A DNA stretch of 40,931 nucleotides from Oscillospiraceae bacterium (GCA_902803695.1 CADCQX010000417.1:1-40931); one strand, 5' to 3'. Positions 17,470 to 24,946 are shown, counted from the stretch's first letter. The notes: generated by a model not told the origin, from the letters alone. Numbers and translations are program-made.

Positions 17470-18660
17470 ATGAAGAAACTGGGTTTTGTTGTTCCGTGGT
17501 ACGGTGAAAAGATTCCGGGAGGCGCCGAGATGGAGCTTCGCGGCGTTACTTCGCACCTTCACGCCGCAGGAGTCGAGCTCGAGATCCTGACCACGTGCGT
17601 CAAGCAGTTCGACAGCGACTGGAACGACAATTTCCATAAGCCGGGCACCACCGTCGAAAACGGCATAACAGTTATGCGTTTTCCTGCAGGCAAGAGAAAT
17701 GCCGCAGAGTTCGACAGGGTCAACAGAGTCCTTATGAGAGGCAGGGTTCCGAAGATCCCTGATCAGGAGATCTTTTTCAAGGAAATGATAAACAGCCCGG
17801 AGCTTTATTCCTACATGGCAGAGCATAAGGACGACTACAGCCTTTTCGTATTCATTCCGTACATGTTCGGAACCACGGTAAACGGAATTAAGGTTGCACC
17901 TGAAAAGTCAGTCGTCATCCCGTGTTTTCACGACGAAGCATATGCACACATGGATGTTCTCAAAGACGTCTACGAGAAGGTCAACGGATTCGTGTTCAAC
18001 GCGAAGCCTGAGCAGGAACTGACGGAGAGACTTTTCGATATATCCAAGGCAAACAAGATCGTAATGGGTATCGGCGTGGACTGCGGACTTAAGGGCGACG
18101 CTCAAAGGTTCAGGGAAAAGTTCAACATCAATGAGCCGTTCATCCTCTACGCAGGCCGCAAGGACGAAGGCAAGAATGTGCATACTCTGGTCAAGTATTT
18201 TGACGAGTATTTAAAGAGAAATCCTTGTGACATGAAACTGGTATTGATCGGAGGCGGTAAGATCGACCTTCCGAATACCGACAGGTTCGTTGATCTGGGA
18301 TTCGTGGATCTGCAGGATAAGATCGATGCGGAGGCGGCATCACTTCTTCTGTGCCAGCCCTCAAAGAACGAGAGCTTCTCACTGGTCATCATGGAAAGCT
18401 GGCTCGGAAAAAGGCCTGTGCTCGTACATGAGGATTGTGCGGTAACAAAGAACTTCGCAATTGAATCCAAGGGCGGATTGTATTTTAAGAATTACTTCGA
18501 TTTCGAAGGTGCGGTAAACTACATAAAAGACCACAAGGACATCGCAGACAAGATGGGCGAGAACGGATACGAATACGTTAACTCACAGTTTGACTGGGAT
18601 GTGGTAACAAATAAATACAAAGAATTCTTCAAGCTTTGTACGGAGGCTTCAAATGGATAA
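17470..18660 (+). CDS. GT4-family glycosyltransferase (paralogue of the 20506 gene)
   Basis: This 396-residue GT-B glycosyltransferase has an N-terminal LGFVVPWYGEKIPGGAE and a C-terminal donor-binding segment ESFSLVIMESWLGKRPVLV with the E-x7-E spacing. The midregion FILYAGRKDEGKN is typical of the second Rossmann fold in GT4. It aligns over its whole length, with equal size, to the product of the gene starting at 20506, so the two arose by duplication and may build different linkages of one repeat unit. The start lies 9 bases after the methyltransferase stop with GAGG just upstream. Its 3' end overlaps the next small gene by 8 bases. Confidence 0.9.
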   Translation: MKKLGFVVPWYGEKIPGGAEMELRGVTSHLHAAGVELEILTTCVKQFDSDWNDNFHKPGTTVENGITVMRFPAGKRNAAEFDRVNRVLMRGRVPKIPDQEIFFKEMINSPELYSYMAEHKDDYSLFVFIPYMFGTTVNGIKVAPEKSVVIPCFHDEAYAHMDVLKDVYEKVNGFVFNAKPEQELTERLFDISKANKIVMGIGVDCGLKGDAQRFREKFNINEPFILYAGRKDEGKNVHTLVKYFDEYLKRNPCDMKLVLIGGGKIDLPNTDRFVDLGFVDLQDKIDAEAASLLLCQPSKNESFSLVIMESWLGKRPVLVHEDCAVTKNFAIESKGGLYFKNYFDFEGAVNYIKDHKDIADKMGENGYEYVNSQFDWDVVTNKYKEFFKLCTEASNG

Positions 18661-19054
18661 CACTGTAGACATAGAGAGAATCATGGAAGAGATCCGCGAC
18701 GAGATCATCAGGACCGGAAAAGACAAGCAGCCTTTGTCCTTTACCGATGTCGAGTCCACCAAGCGTAACGGTGACCTGGACGAAGCGATCGATTATATCT
18801 CCTACAACTACGAAGTGCAGCCGTATGCTCCGCTTCCGGGAAACAAGATAGCCGTTTTCTTCAAGAAGGTTATCCGTAAGATCACGGGATTTTTCATCCT
18901 TCCTGTAGTAAGACAGCAGAACACATTGAACTACTATTACTACAGAGTTTCCGAGACCATCGGCGAAGTAAAGAGCGACAACGAAGAACTCAAGAAGAGA
19001 GCAGATAATCTCGAAAAGAGGCTAAAGGCTCTCGAAGAGAAAAAGGGTAAATGA
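18653..19054 (+). CDS. Small coiled-coil protein sharing the methyltransferase's N-terminal module
   Basis: This 133-residue protein is not assignable to a named family. The start is ATG 18653 behind CGGAGG (18641-18646). Visible parts are an acidic N-terminus with IMEEI and GKDKQ (residues 10-26, matching the methyltransferase's IIDEI and GKDKQ), a DLDEAIDYI segment, a basic-hydrophobic stretch KKVIRKITGFFILP (71-84), QQN (88-90) and N93, and a predicted C-terminal coiled coil (about 98-131) rich in Glu/Lys. There is no signal peptide or catalytic motif. It looks like the methyltransferase with the catalytic domain removed. It probably acts as a membrane-associated scaffold or partner in the glycan-assembly complex; this is inference from the shared module and operon position. 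Confidence 0.85.
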   Translation: MDNTVDIERIMEEIRDEIIRTGKDKQPLSFTDVESTKRNGDLDEAIDYISYNYEVQPYAPLPGNKIAVFFKKVIRKITGFFILPVVRQQNTLNYYYYRVSETIGEVKSDNEELKKRADNLEKRLKALEEKKGK

Positions 19055-19055
19055 T

Positions 19056-19430
19056 ATGGACGCGAGAAAAGTTTTAAACGACAGATACGAAGCGTCCAAG
19101 AAAGACCTTCCTGATATCAAGATCGAACCTTTCGATTCCGTTCCGGTATCATTCCAGAATGAGGGAACGACAGGCTCATTGAAGCACTGTGTAAATCACA
19201 TCAGAAAGAACCGCGGCATCTCCTATAACTGCCTTGATAAGAAGGGCAGGATAGTTAGAAAGTTCCTGGCTTTCTGGATCGATCCGATGGTAGGTCAGCA
19301 GAATAATATCGACGACAAGTTCACGGTTGCTTTGCTGGAACTTTTCAAGCTCTACAAAGAACGTGAAGCACTTTATAACAGGATCAATGCTCTTGAAGCA
19401 AAGATCTGTAAACTGGAGTCCGAAGTATGA
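19056..19430 (+). CDS. Second small coiled-coil protein with the same P-x3-QQN module
   Basis: This 124-residue protein is not assignable to a named family. The start ATG 19056 lies one base after the previous stop, with a weak AGGG about 9 bases upstream, so translation is probably coupled. Residues 41-60 (SLKHCVNHIRKNRGI) match the DLDEAIDYISYNYEV segment of the preceding protein in pattern. Residues 63-77 are basic-hydrophobic (KGRIVRKFLAFWIDP), followed by QQN (81-83) and a predicted coiled coil (about 88-123). No signal peptide or enzyme motif is seen. It is a more diverged member of the same module family, and its N-terminus (1-35) is unlike the other two. The 3' end overlaps the next glycosyltransferase by ATGA. 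Confidence 0.83.
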   Translation: MDARKVLNDRYEASKKDLPDIKIEPFDSVPVSFQNEGTTGSLKHCVNHIRKNRGISYNCLDKKGRIVRKFLAFWIDPMVGQQNNIDDKFTVALLELFKLYKEREALYNRINALEAKICKLESEV

Positions 19431-20509
19431 AGATATATCAGGTACTGACAACTTTATCCTTCGGTGATGCAGTAAGTAACGATTCACTCGCCATCATGGA
19501 TCTTCTCAACAAGAACGGCTATAAGATGAATACTTATGCCGAGCATATCGACACACGTCTTGCAAATATCAACGGAGTTAAGGAGATCAATGCTCTTCCG
19601 AAGCTGAATGATGACGACATCATGATCTATCATCTGTCCACAGGTACCGATCTTAACAGGAAGATCAAGTCCATGGGCGGAAGAAAACTTCTTATCTATC
19701 ACAACATCACTCCGCCAAAGTTCTTCGCGAAGTACTCCGGCCTTTCCGCCAGACTCTGCTCTAAGGGAAGAGGCGAAGTCCAGAGCTTAAGCGATACTTT
19801 CGAAGGAGTATTGTGCGTATCCGACTACAACAGAAAAGATCTTCAGGAATTGGGCTACACCTGCCCGATGGCAATAAGACCTATCCTTATCCCGTTCGAA
19901 GATTATAAGAAGACTCCTGATCAGGAGATCATCAACAAGTATAACGACGGTATCAAGAATGTCGTCTTCGTAAGCCGTATCGCACCTAACAAGAAGCAGG
20001 AAGATCTGCTTTCCATGATGAGTGCATACAAGAAGATGTACGACGATAAGATCAGACTCTTCATAGTAGGTAATCCGAAGGGTCTCGAAAACTACGACAA
20101 GCGTCTTAAGGATTATGCAAAACTTCTGGAACTCGACAACGTGATCTTCACGGGTCAGGTATCATTTGCATCTATCCTCGCTTACTATAAGATCGCTGAT
20201 GCTTTTGTATGTATGAGCGAGCATGAAGGATTCGGCGTTCCGCTGATCGAAGCAATGTACTTCGGAGATCCTATCCTGGCGGCCGCTAACGCGGCAGTCC
20301 CTGATACACTCGGAGGCAGCGGTATCCTTACGACCAACGACGATCCGAAGAAGTCCGCATTCCTTCTTCATGAACTCCTTTTCGATGAGGAGCTCCGTGC
20401 TTCCGTCATAGAAGGACAGAACAAGCGCCTGGAAGATTTCTCCTATGAGAAAGTATCCGCTTTGTTCCTGGAAGAACTTGAGAGATTTATCAGAGGTGAA
20501 GCAGTATGA
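19427..20509 (+). CDS. GT4-family glycosyltransferase
   Basis: The 360-residue protein has a GT-B fold. The N-terminus KIYQVLTTLSFGDAVSNDS is a degenerate acceptor-side loop in which the usual GGAE is replaced by GDAVSND. The second domain has VVFVSRIAPNKKQEDLL, and donor-site EGFGVPLIEAMYFGDPIL gives the E-x7-E motif, followed by LGGSGIL. The full GFGVPLIEA signature is characteristic of mannosyl- or rhamnosyl-type GT4 enzymes, though donor choice cannot be proved. It overlaps both neighbours by four bases (ATGA at each junction), a sign of strict co-translation within the glycan operon. Confidence 0.9.
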   Translation: MKIYQVLTTLSFGDAVSNDSLAIMDLLNKNGYKMNTYAEHIDTRLANINGVKEINALPKLNDDDIMIYHLSTGTDLNRKIKSMGGRKLLIYHNITPPKFFAKYSGLSARLCSKGRGEVQSLSDTFEGVLCVSDYNRKDLQELGYTCPMAIRPILIPFEDYKKTPDQEIINKYNDGIKNVVFVSRIAPNKKQEDLLSMMSAYKKMYDDKIRLFIVGNPKGLENYDKRLKDYAKLLELDNVIFTGQVSFASILAYYKIADAFVCMSEHEGFGVPLIEAMYFGDPILAAANAAVPDTLGGSGILTTNDDPKKSAFLLHELLFDEELRASVIEGQNKRLEDFSYEKVSALFLEELERFIRGEAV

Positions 20510-21696
20510 AGATCTGTTTTGTAGTGCAAAGATACGGCGATGAAGTTAACGGCGGTGCGGAAGTACACGCCAAGCAGCTTGCCGAGCACGTAAACGATCT
20601 CACCGAGCATGAGGTCGAGGTTGCTACCACCAAAGCGATCGACTACGTCACCTGGAAAAACGAATACGAGAAAGACGAAGAGATCATAAACGGTATCAAG
20701 GTCCATCGTTTTCCTGTAGCAAACGAGAGAAATACCGAAATATTCAACAAGTACTCTTCAAAGATTGCAGCAGGCGAGCACACCATTGAAGAGTACGAAG
20801 AGTGGATGCGCCTTCAGGGTCCTGAGACTCCTGCACTCATCGAATGGCTCAGAAACAACAGAGATAACTACGATTGCTTCGTCTTCATGACATATCTTTA
20901 CTACACCACATATTTCGGTCTTAAGGAGATCGGCAAGAAAGCAGTTCTCATTCCGACTGCTCATGACGAGTGGACCGTGCATCTTCCTTTGTTTGAGAAG
21001 ATGTTTACTCTTCCGGGTGCTTTCTTCTACAACACCACTGAAGAAAAGGAACTGGTCAACACGTACTTTTCAACAGGAAACATCCTGGATAACAAAGGTA
21101 TTGGCGGAGTTGGTGTTGAAGTTCCTTCAAATGTCGATGGCGAAGCCTTCCGTAAGAAGTTCAATATCGAAGGCGACTTTATGGTTTATATCGGCCGTAT
21201 TGACGAGAACAAGAATTGTCCTGAGCTTTTCAAGTACTTCAGGGAATACAAGAACCGTCATCCGGAATCAGACCTGAAACTTGCCCTGGCAGGCAAAGAG
21301 ATCGTTAAGATCCCTGACGCACCTGACATCATCAAGCTCGGATTTGTATCTGAAGAAGATAAGTTCAATTCCATAGCAGCATCAAGATTCCTGATCCTGC
21401 CTTCACAGTTTGAGAGTCTCTCGATCGTTGTTCTCGAAGCAATGAAGCTCAGCCGTCCGGTCCTCGTTAACGGCAGATGCGATGTTCTCGAAGCTCACTG
21501 TCTTAAAAGCAACGCAGGTCTTTACTATACCGACTATTTGGAATTCGAAGGATGTATCGATTATCTTTTGGGCCACAAAGCCGAGTGTGAGATCATGGGT
21601 CAAAACGGCATCGAATACGTTAATAACAACTACACTTGGGAAGGCATCGTTCAAAGACTTGATGTCATCATGCGTGACGTTGCTCTCAAAGCCTAA
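20506..21696 (+). CDS. GT4-family glycosyltransferase (paralogue of the 17470 gene)
   Basis: This 396-residue GT-B enzyme starts KICFVVQRYGDEVNGGAEVH, with MVYIGRIDENKNCPELF opening the second domain and a donor-site segment FESLSIVVLEAM carrying the E-x7-E spacing. It has the same length and order of motifs as the product of 17470-18660, including the N-half block NGIKVHRFP/NGITVMRFP. It is the last gene of the operon, coupled to its predecessor by an ATGA overlap. No conventional terminator follows; instead there is a repeat-rich AT-rich stretch. Confidence 0.9.
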   Translation: MKICFVVQRYGDEVNGGAEVHAKQLAEHVNDLTEHEVEVATTKAIDYVTWKNEYEKDEEIINGIKVHRFPVANERNTEIFNKYSSKIAAGEHTIEEYEEWMRLQGPETPALIEWLRNNRDNYDCFVFMTYLYYTTYFGLKEIGKKAVLIPTAHDEWTVHLPLFEKMFTLPGAFFYNTTEEKELVNTYFSTGNILDNKGIGGVGVEVPSNVDGEAFRKKFNIEGDFMVYIGRIDENKNCPELFKYFREYKNRHPESDLKLALAGKEIVKIPDAPDIIKLGFVSEEDKFNSIAASRFLILPSQFESLSIVVLEAMKLSRPVLVNGRCDVLEAHCLKSNAGLYYTDYLEFEGCIDYLLGHKAECEIMGQNGIEYVNNNYTWEGIVQRLDVIMRDVALKA

Positions 21697-21700
21697 GGCT

Positions 21701-21845
21701 TTTCTGCGAAAAAAACAGCATTTTTCTGCGATTACTTTGCAGGCAATAAGGATGTTTTTCGCATACGCGAAAATCTCCTTGATTTTTTGCGAATAATACG
21801 CAGAAATCTATCTATTTATTCGCAGTAGCCGTATTCTTAGTTCGC
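21701..21845. repeat. Intergenic cluster of TTCGCA/TGCGAA words
   Basis: About seven copies of a short word occur in both orientations: TTTCTGCGA at 21701 and 21723, TTTTCGC-ATAC-GCGAAAA (perfect 7-bp stem, 21756-21773), TGCGAA at 21788, CGCAGAAA at 21799, TTCGCAG at 21819 and TTCGC at 21841. It fills the 211-base gap after the glycan operon; no gene is seen there. A weak -10 (TATAAA, 21877-21882) may serve the next gene. It could be an mRNA 3'-end structure, a multi-site operator or a remnant insertion end. Confidence 0.55.
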
Positions 21846-21907
21846 TTTGTCGGTTTTTAGTATTAATTGTCGATACTATAAATTCTAATTGGTGATAACC
21901 TAAAGGC

Positions 21908-22648
21908 ATGAATAGTAAATCGGTCATGTCAATAAGAATATCAAATCTCAAATGGTCTAGAAAAACTAAGCCACAGGTTTATGTCAGGAATGAAACTGTC
22001 GATGTTGTCATTAAGGCTAACGGCGGCGTTTCCCGAAGGCATTTCTCCATTCATTCCGCAAACGGAAAGAAGGCTTTATCTATACTCGAACAGAATAATA
22101 TGATAGACAGGCAGATTGATGCTATGAGTCGCTACTGGACGGAGAACTATTCAGGTCTTGTTCCTAGTGCCTTCAAGAATCCAATTGTAAAAAAGAGCCT
22201 GGTTGGCATGGATAATGATTTCTTCAAATCTACTAGGCAGGAATGCAACCAGTTGGAAACCAAAACATCATATGTGTATTTGGGCATTCACTTCAGATCA
22301 AAGAACGAACTTATTATTGCAGAACTATTAACCGAAATGGGTCTGAAGTTTAAATATGAGCCAAGATTGGTGTTGCCTGATGGAACCGAAGTATATCCGG
22401 ATTTTCTGATCAACATTGAAGAGGCAGACCGTTGCTTTATATTGGAAATGCAAGGAATGATGAATGACATGAATTATGCTGTCAGGGCAGCACAGAAAGA
22501 AAGTCATTACATTTCAAGTGGCTTTCGTGATGGCAAGGATATTCTTTTTTTTAAGGCCGGAAATGGTAGCATAGACTTTGATGTTTTGAGAACCTTGATC
22601 GAAGCAGTTGTTGAAGCCAATATCAAGGAAGCATTCGGTCTTTCTTGA
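21908..22648 (+). CDS. PD-(D/E)XK nuclease-like protein of unknown role
   Basis: The 246-residue protein starts at ATG 21908 with GGTGAT 11 bases upstream; ATG 21926 is an alternative. The C-terminal half has the layout of a PD-(D/E)XK nuclease fold: FRSKNELIIAELL (Glu of the first helix), KYEPRLVLPDG, then YPDFLI (catalytic-type D) and FILEMQGMM (E-x-Q in place of the usual E-x-K). A Tyr/Arg/Lys-bearing helix follows (DMNYAVRAAQKES). Related clostridial hypothetical proteins carry RSKSE and PDF with WEHFG or EMQG. The N-terminal half is not recognised. The gene is more AT-rich than its neighbours and stands alone between the glycan operon and a convergent gene, which hints at acquisition. 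No partner restriction or transposition gene is present. Confidence 0.75.
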   Translation: MNSKSVMSIRISNLKWSRKTKPQVYVRNETVDVVIKANGGVSRRHFSIHSANGKKALSILEQNNMIDRQIDAMSRYWTENYSGLVPSAFKNPIVKKSLVGMDNDFFKSTRQECNQLETKTSYVYLGIHFRSKNELIIAELLTEMGLKFKYEPRLVLPDGTEVYPDFLINIEEADRCFILEMQGMMNDMNYAVRAAQKESHYISSGFRDGKDILFFKAGNGSIDFDVLRTLIEAVVEANIKEAFGLS

Positions 22649-23462
22649 CCATCGGCAGCACATACTCGCGCATTGCCTTTGCAAATCCGTCCTCATCACA
22701 GTTTGACGTAACATAATCACAGCAGGCCTTAATGTCCTCGCGGCTGTTGCCCATGGCGATCGAATGTGCCGCCATCTGAAGCATCGGCAGGTCGTTTTCG
22801 TTATCACCGATGGCAAATGTATTCTCGCGCGGTATGCCTAGGCGGTCTGCCAGCATCATAAGTCCGTTACCCTTGGTGGAACCCACTTTCATAACATCCA
22901 GGAAATTACCGGTGGAAGCGGCGGTCTCCAGATCGGGCCTGCTCCTTAGAAGCTTAGTAGTCTCTTCGTCGGCTCCTACGACCAGTATCTTGTTGAATAT
23001 AGGGAAATCCGCTTTATCCAAAGTCCCGTAATCAAAATCATAGAGTTTGGCTTTTTCTTCTTCCGGGACATCCTTATTGTAGTTCTCGAAAAAGGCCCTT
23101 CGACCGCTATCCGGAGCAAAATAAACACCGCTTGGGGAGTAACCTGCAAAATCCACTTTTCTATCCAGGAGGATCTTAAACAATTCCTTTAAGACTTTTT
23201 CATCCATATTGTTTGAATATACTTCGCTATGGGAAAACGGATCATAAAGAGCAGCGCCGTTACTTGTTATCAGAGGCACATCGATATCAAGTTCACGGAC
23301 ATATTTGCCTACGAGGTAAAAAGTCCTTCCTGTCGCCAGGGTGAAGGCTACGCCTGCTTCCCTTAATTCACGGATCGCTTTTCTGTTCTCCTCTGAAACT
23401 TCCGTTCCTGTTACGAGAAGAGTGTAGTCCATGTCAGAAGCGACAAGATAACGGTAATTCAT
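22623..23462 (-). CDS. HAD-superfamily Cof-type sugar/nucleotide phosphatase
   Basis: This 279-residue HAD phosphatase has the family's four motifs in order: D-x-D in SDMDYTLL (near the N-terminus), ATGRTF with the following Cof-type cap, the Lys motif in STKGNGLMML, and GDNENDLPML. Length and cap position fit the Cof/YidA group of cytosolic phosphatases acting on small phosphorylated metabolites such as sugar phosphates; the substrate is not predictable. The ATG at 23462 is preferred, with GAGGTG three bases upstream on the minus strand; an in-frame GTG at 23468 is inside that site. Its 3' end overlaps the convergent nuclease-like gene by 26 bases. It is divergent from manC, with a shared promoter region of about 95 bases. 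Confidence 0.9.
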   Translation of the reverse strand: MNYRYLVASDMDYTLLVTGTEVSEENRKAIRELREAGVAFTLATGRTFYLVGKYVRELDIDVPLITSNGAALYDPFSHSEVYSNNMDEKVLKELFKILLDRKVDFAGYSPSGVYFAPDSGRRAFFENYNKDVPEEEKAKLYDFDYGTLDKADFPIFNKILVVGADEETTKLLRSRPDLETAASTGNFLDVMKVGSTKGNGLMMLADRLGIPRENTFAIGDNENDLPMLQMAAHSIAMGNSREDIKACCDYVTSNCDEDGFAKAMREYVLPMVKKDRMLP

Positions 23463-23476
23463 AAACACCTCATTTG

Positions 23477-23507
23477 TTGAACTTTTATTCCTTCAATAGG
23501 GTATAAT
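23477..23507 (+). promoter_or_regulatory. Candidate promoter of manC
   Basis: TTGAAC (23477-23482) and a perfect TATAAT (23502-23507) are separated by 19 bases, slightly long for a vegetative promoter. It lies about 50 bases upstream of the manC start, between divergent genes. Confidence 0.55.
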
Positions 23508-23557
23508 AACAAACAAGCGCTTTGCAATAGCGTGAACTACATTTAATGAGGCGACAA

Positions 23558-24640
23558 ATGAAAAGAACAGCAGTCATAATGGCAGGCGGTGGCGGAACAA
23601 GATTCTGGCCTGTATCAAGAATGTCAACACCTAAGCAGCTTGTAAAGCTTACAGGCTCAGACGTAATGATCAATGAGACCATCAAGCACTACGAGAAGTC
23701 CATCGGAAGAGAGAACACCTTCATCGTAACCAACGAGAAGCAGGCTGAACTCATGGATAAGGTATTATTCCCTGAGGTAGACAGATCTCATATCCTCATC
23801 GAACCTGTTCAGCGTAATACGGCTCCTTGCATCATCTATGCGGCAATGACATTGAAAAAGCTCTATGGAGATGCTCTTATGGCAGTTCTTCCGGCTGATC
23901 ACCATATCGCAGATATCAAGGAATACGAGAGAGTCCTCGATCTGGCATTCGACACTGCAGAGAAGACAAACCGTATCGTAACTATCGGTATCTGGCCTAC
24001 ATTCCCGTCAACGGGATACGGATATATCCGTTTTTCCACTAATCCGGTCGAGCCGGGAAGTGAAGTTTATCACCTTCGCCGTTTTGTCGAGAAGCCTCGC
24101 GAATCCGTAGCTAAGGAGTATATCAGTTCCGGTAAGTACCTCTGGAACTCCGGAATGTTTATCTGGAAGGCATCTGTAATCCTTGATGCATTTAAGGCTT
24201 ACCTTCCTGATACATATGAGAAGATGGAGGCCATCTTCGATACCTTAAGAACTCCTTCAGAGAAGGAAGCCATCGAGAAGGTATACCCTGAACTCGAGAA
24301 GATCTCCATCGACTACGGTATCATGGAGAAAGCATCTGAAGTTTACTGTATTCCTGCAGAGTTCGGTTGGAATGATGTCGGCGCTTGGGATACACTTGAC
24401 GCCGTTCTTCCTAAGGATGACAGCGATAACGTTGTGGTAGGCTCATTTGAGGGTATCGATACCGAGAATTCGGTTATATTTAATAAGTCTAATGATAAGA
24501 TCATTACTACTATCGGTGTAAAGGACCTTGTTATCGTACAGACTGAGGATTCCATCCTGGTATGTTCCAAGGAACAGGCCCAGGACGTTAAGCTGATGGT
24601 CGACCGCCTTAAAGAAAAGGGCAGAGAAGACCTGTTATAA
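23558..24640 (+). CDS. manC: Mannose-1-phosphate guanylyltransferase
   Basis: This enzyme makes GDP-mannose from mannose-1-phosphate and GTP, the precursor for Gmd. The start is ATG 23558 with GAGG six bases upstream; an in-frame ATG at 23546 has no ribosome binding site. The 360-residue protein begins MKRTAVIMAGGGGTRFWP, with the nucleotidyltransferase signature GGGGTRFWP and STPKQL. It then has the sugar-phosphate binding block FVEKP, followed by YLWNSGMFIW and EFGWNDVGAWD. It ends without the isomerase cupin domain, so it is the monofunctional type. It is transcribed alone between its own promoter and a terminator, about 1.9 kb from the glycan operon, whose supply it probably forms. Confidence 0.93.
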   Translation: MKRTAVIMAGGGGTRFWPVSRMSTPKQLVKLTGSDVMINETIKHYEKSIGRENTFIVTNEKQAELMDKVLFPEVDRSHILIEPVQRNTAPCIIYAAMTLKKLYGDALMAVLPADHHIADIKEYERVLDLAFDTAEKTNRIVTIGIWPTFPSTGYGYIRFSTNPVEPGSEVYHLRRFVEKPRESVAKEYISSGKYLWNSGMFIWKASVILDAFKAYLPDTYEKMEAIFDTLRTPSEKEAIEKVYPELEKISIDYGIMEKASEVYCIPAEFGWNDVGAWDTLDAVLPKDDSDNVVVGSFEGIDTENSVIFNKSNDKIITTIGVKDLVIVQTEDSILVCSKEQAQDVKLMVDRLKEKGREDLL

Positions 24641-24655
24641 GATAAAGAAAAGCAT

Positions 24656-24684
24656 AAAAACCGCCTTTCGCGAGGCGGTTTTTT
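24656..24684 (+). terminator. Terminator after manC, possibly bidirectional
   Basis: The stem AAAAACCGCCT / AGGCGGTTTTT encloses a short TTCGCG loop. The run of T after it and of A before it would let it work in both directions. It begins 16 bases after the manC stop. Confidence 0.92.
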
Positions 24685-24815
24685 AATGTGATTACAAAAA
24701 TGTAATGTATAAGTGCTCTTTTGTAAGCAAACCCAATGGAAAGGGACTTCGCAATAGTCCATAATCTCACTTGTAAAAGACATAAGGAAATCTGAACCAT
24801 GTCTTTAATCTATCT
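24685..24815. other. AT-rich upstream region of the importer operon
   Basis: No gene is seen here. It contains two small inverted repeats that could be operators: ATTACA-AAAA-TGTAAT (24691-24706) and GGACT-N7-AGTCC (near 24735-24752). They lie upstream of the promoter at 24816-24846, where an activator site or upstream repressor site could sit. Confidence 0.4.
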
Positions 24816-24846
24816 TTAACAATTCTTAATAGGTGATCCATATAAT
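24816..24846 (+). promoter_or_regulatory. Candidate promoter of the importer/HlyD/MacB-core operon
   Basis: TTAACA (24816-24821), 19-base spacer, perfect TATAAT (24841-24846). Transcription would start around 24851-24853, which is where the structured leader begins. This makes the promoter and leader assignments support one another. Confidence 0.65.
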
Positions 24847-24850
24847 TAAC

Positions 24851-24909
24851 GTGGAGTTAGGGCAAAGGCTGATGCCGCACCTGCTCAAAGGTGCGGCGGA
24901 ACCCCCCAC
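24851..24909 (+). promoter_or_regulatory. Compact structured 5' leader, unclassified
   Basis: The predicted RNA starts with GTGG (24851-24854), which can pair with CCAC (24906-24909), and GGG (24860-24862) with CCC (24902-24904). Inside is a perfect 9-bp GC-rich hairpin GCCGCACCT / AGGTGCGGC (24874-24882, 24889-24897). An asymmetric loop, CAAAGGCTGAT against GGAA, lies between the helices. No T-tract follows, so it is not a plain terminator. The layout is riboswitch-like or protein-binding, but I do not recognise a known class. It ends about 20 bases before the ribosome binding site AGGAG. Confidence 0.5.
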
Positions 24910-24946
24910 ACAAAAGAAATTATATGATCAAGGAGAAAACTAAAAA

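Noticed and set aside
24851..24909. Known c-di-GMP, ZTP or TPP riboswitch
   Set aside because: GGGCAAA and GGCTGAT words superficially resemble parts of such elements, but the other required helices and conserved blocks are missing.
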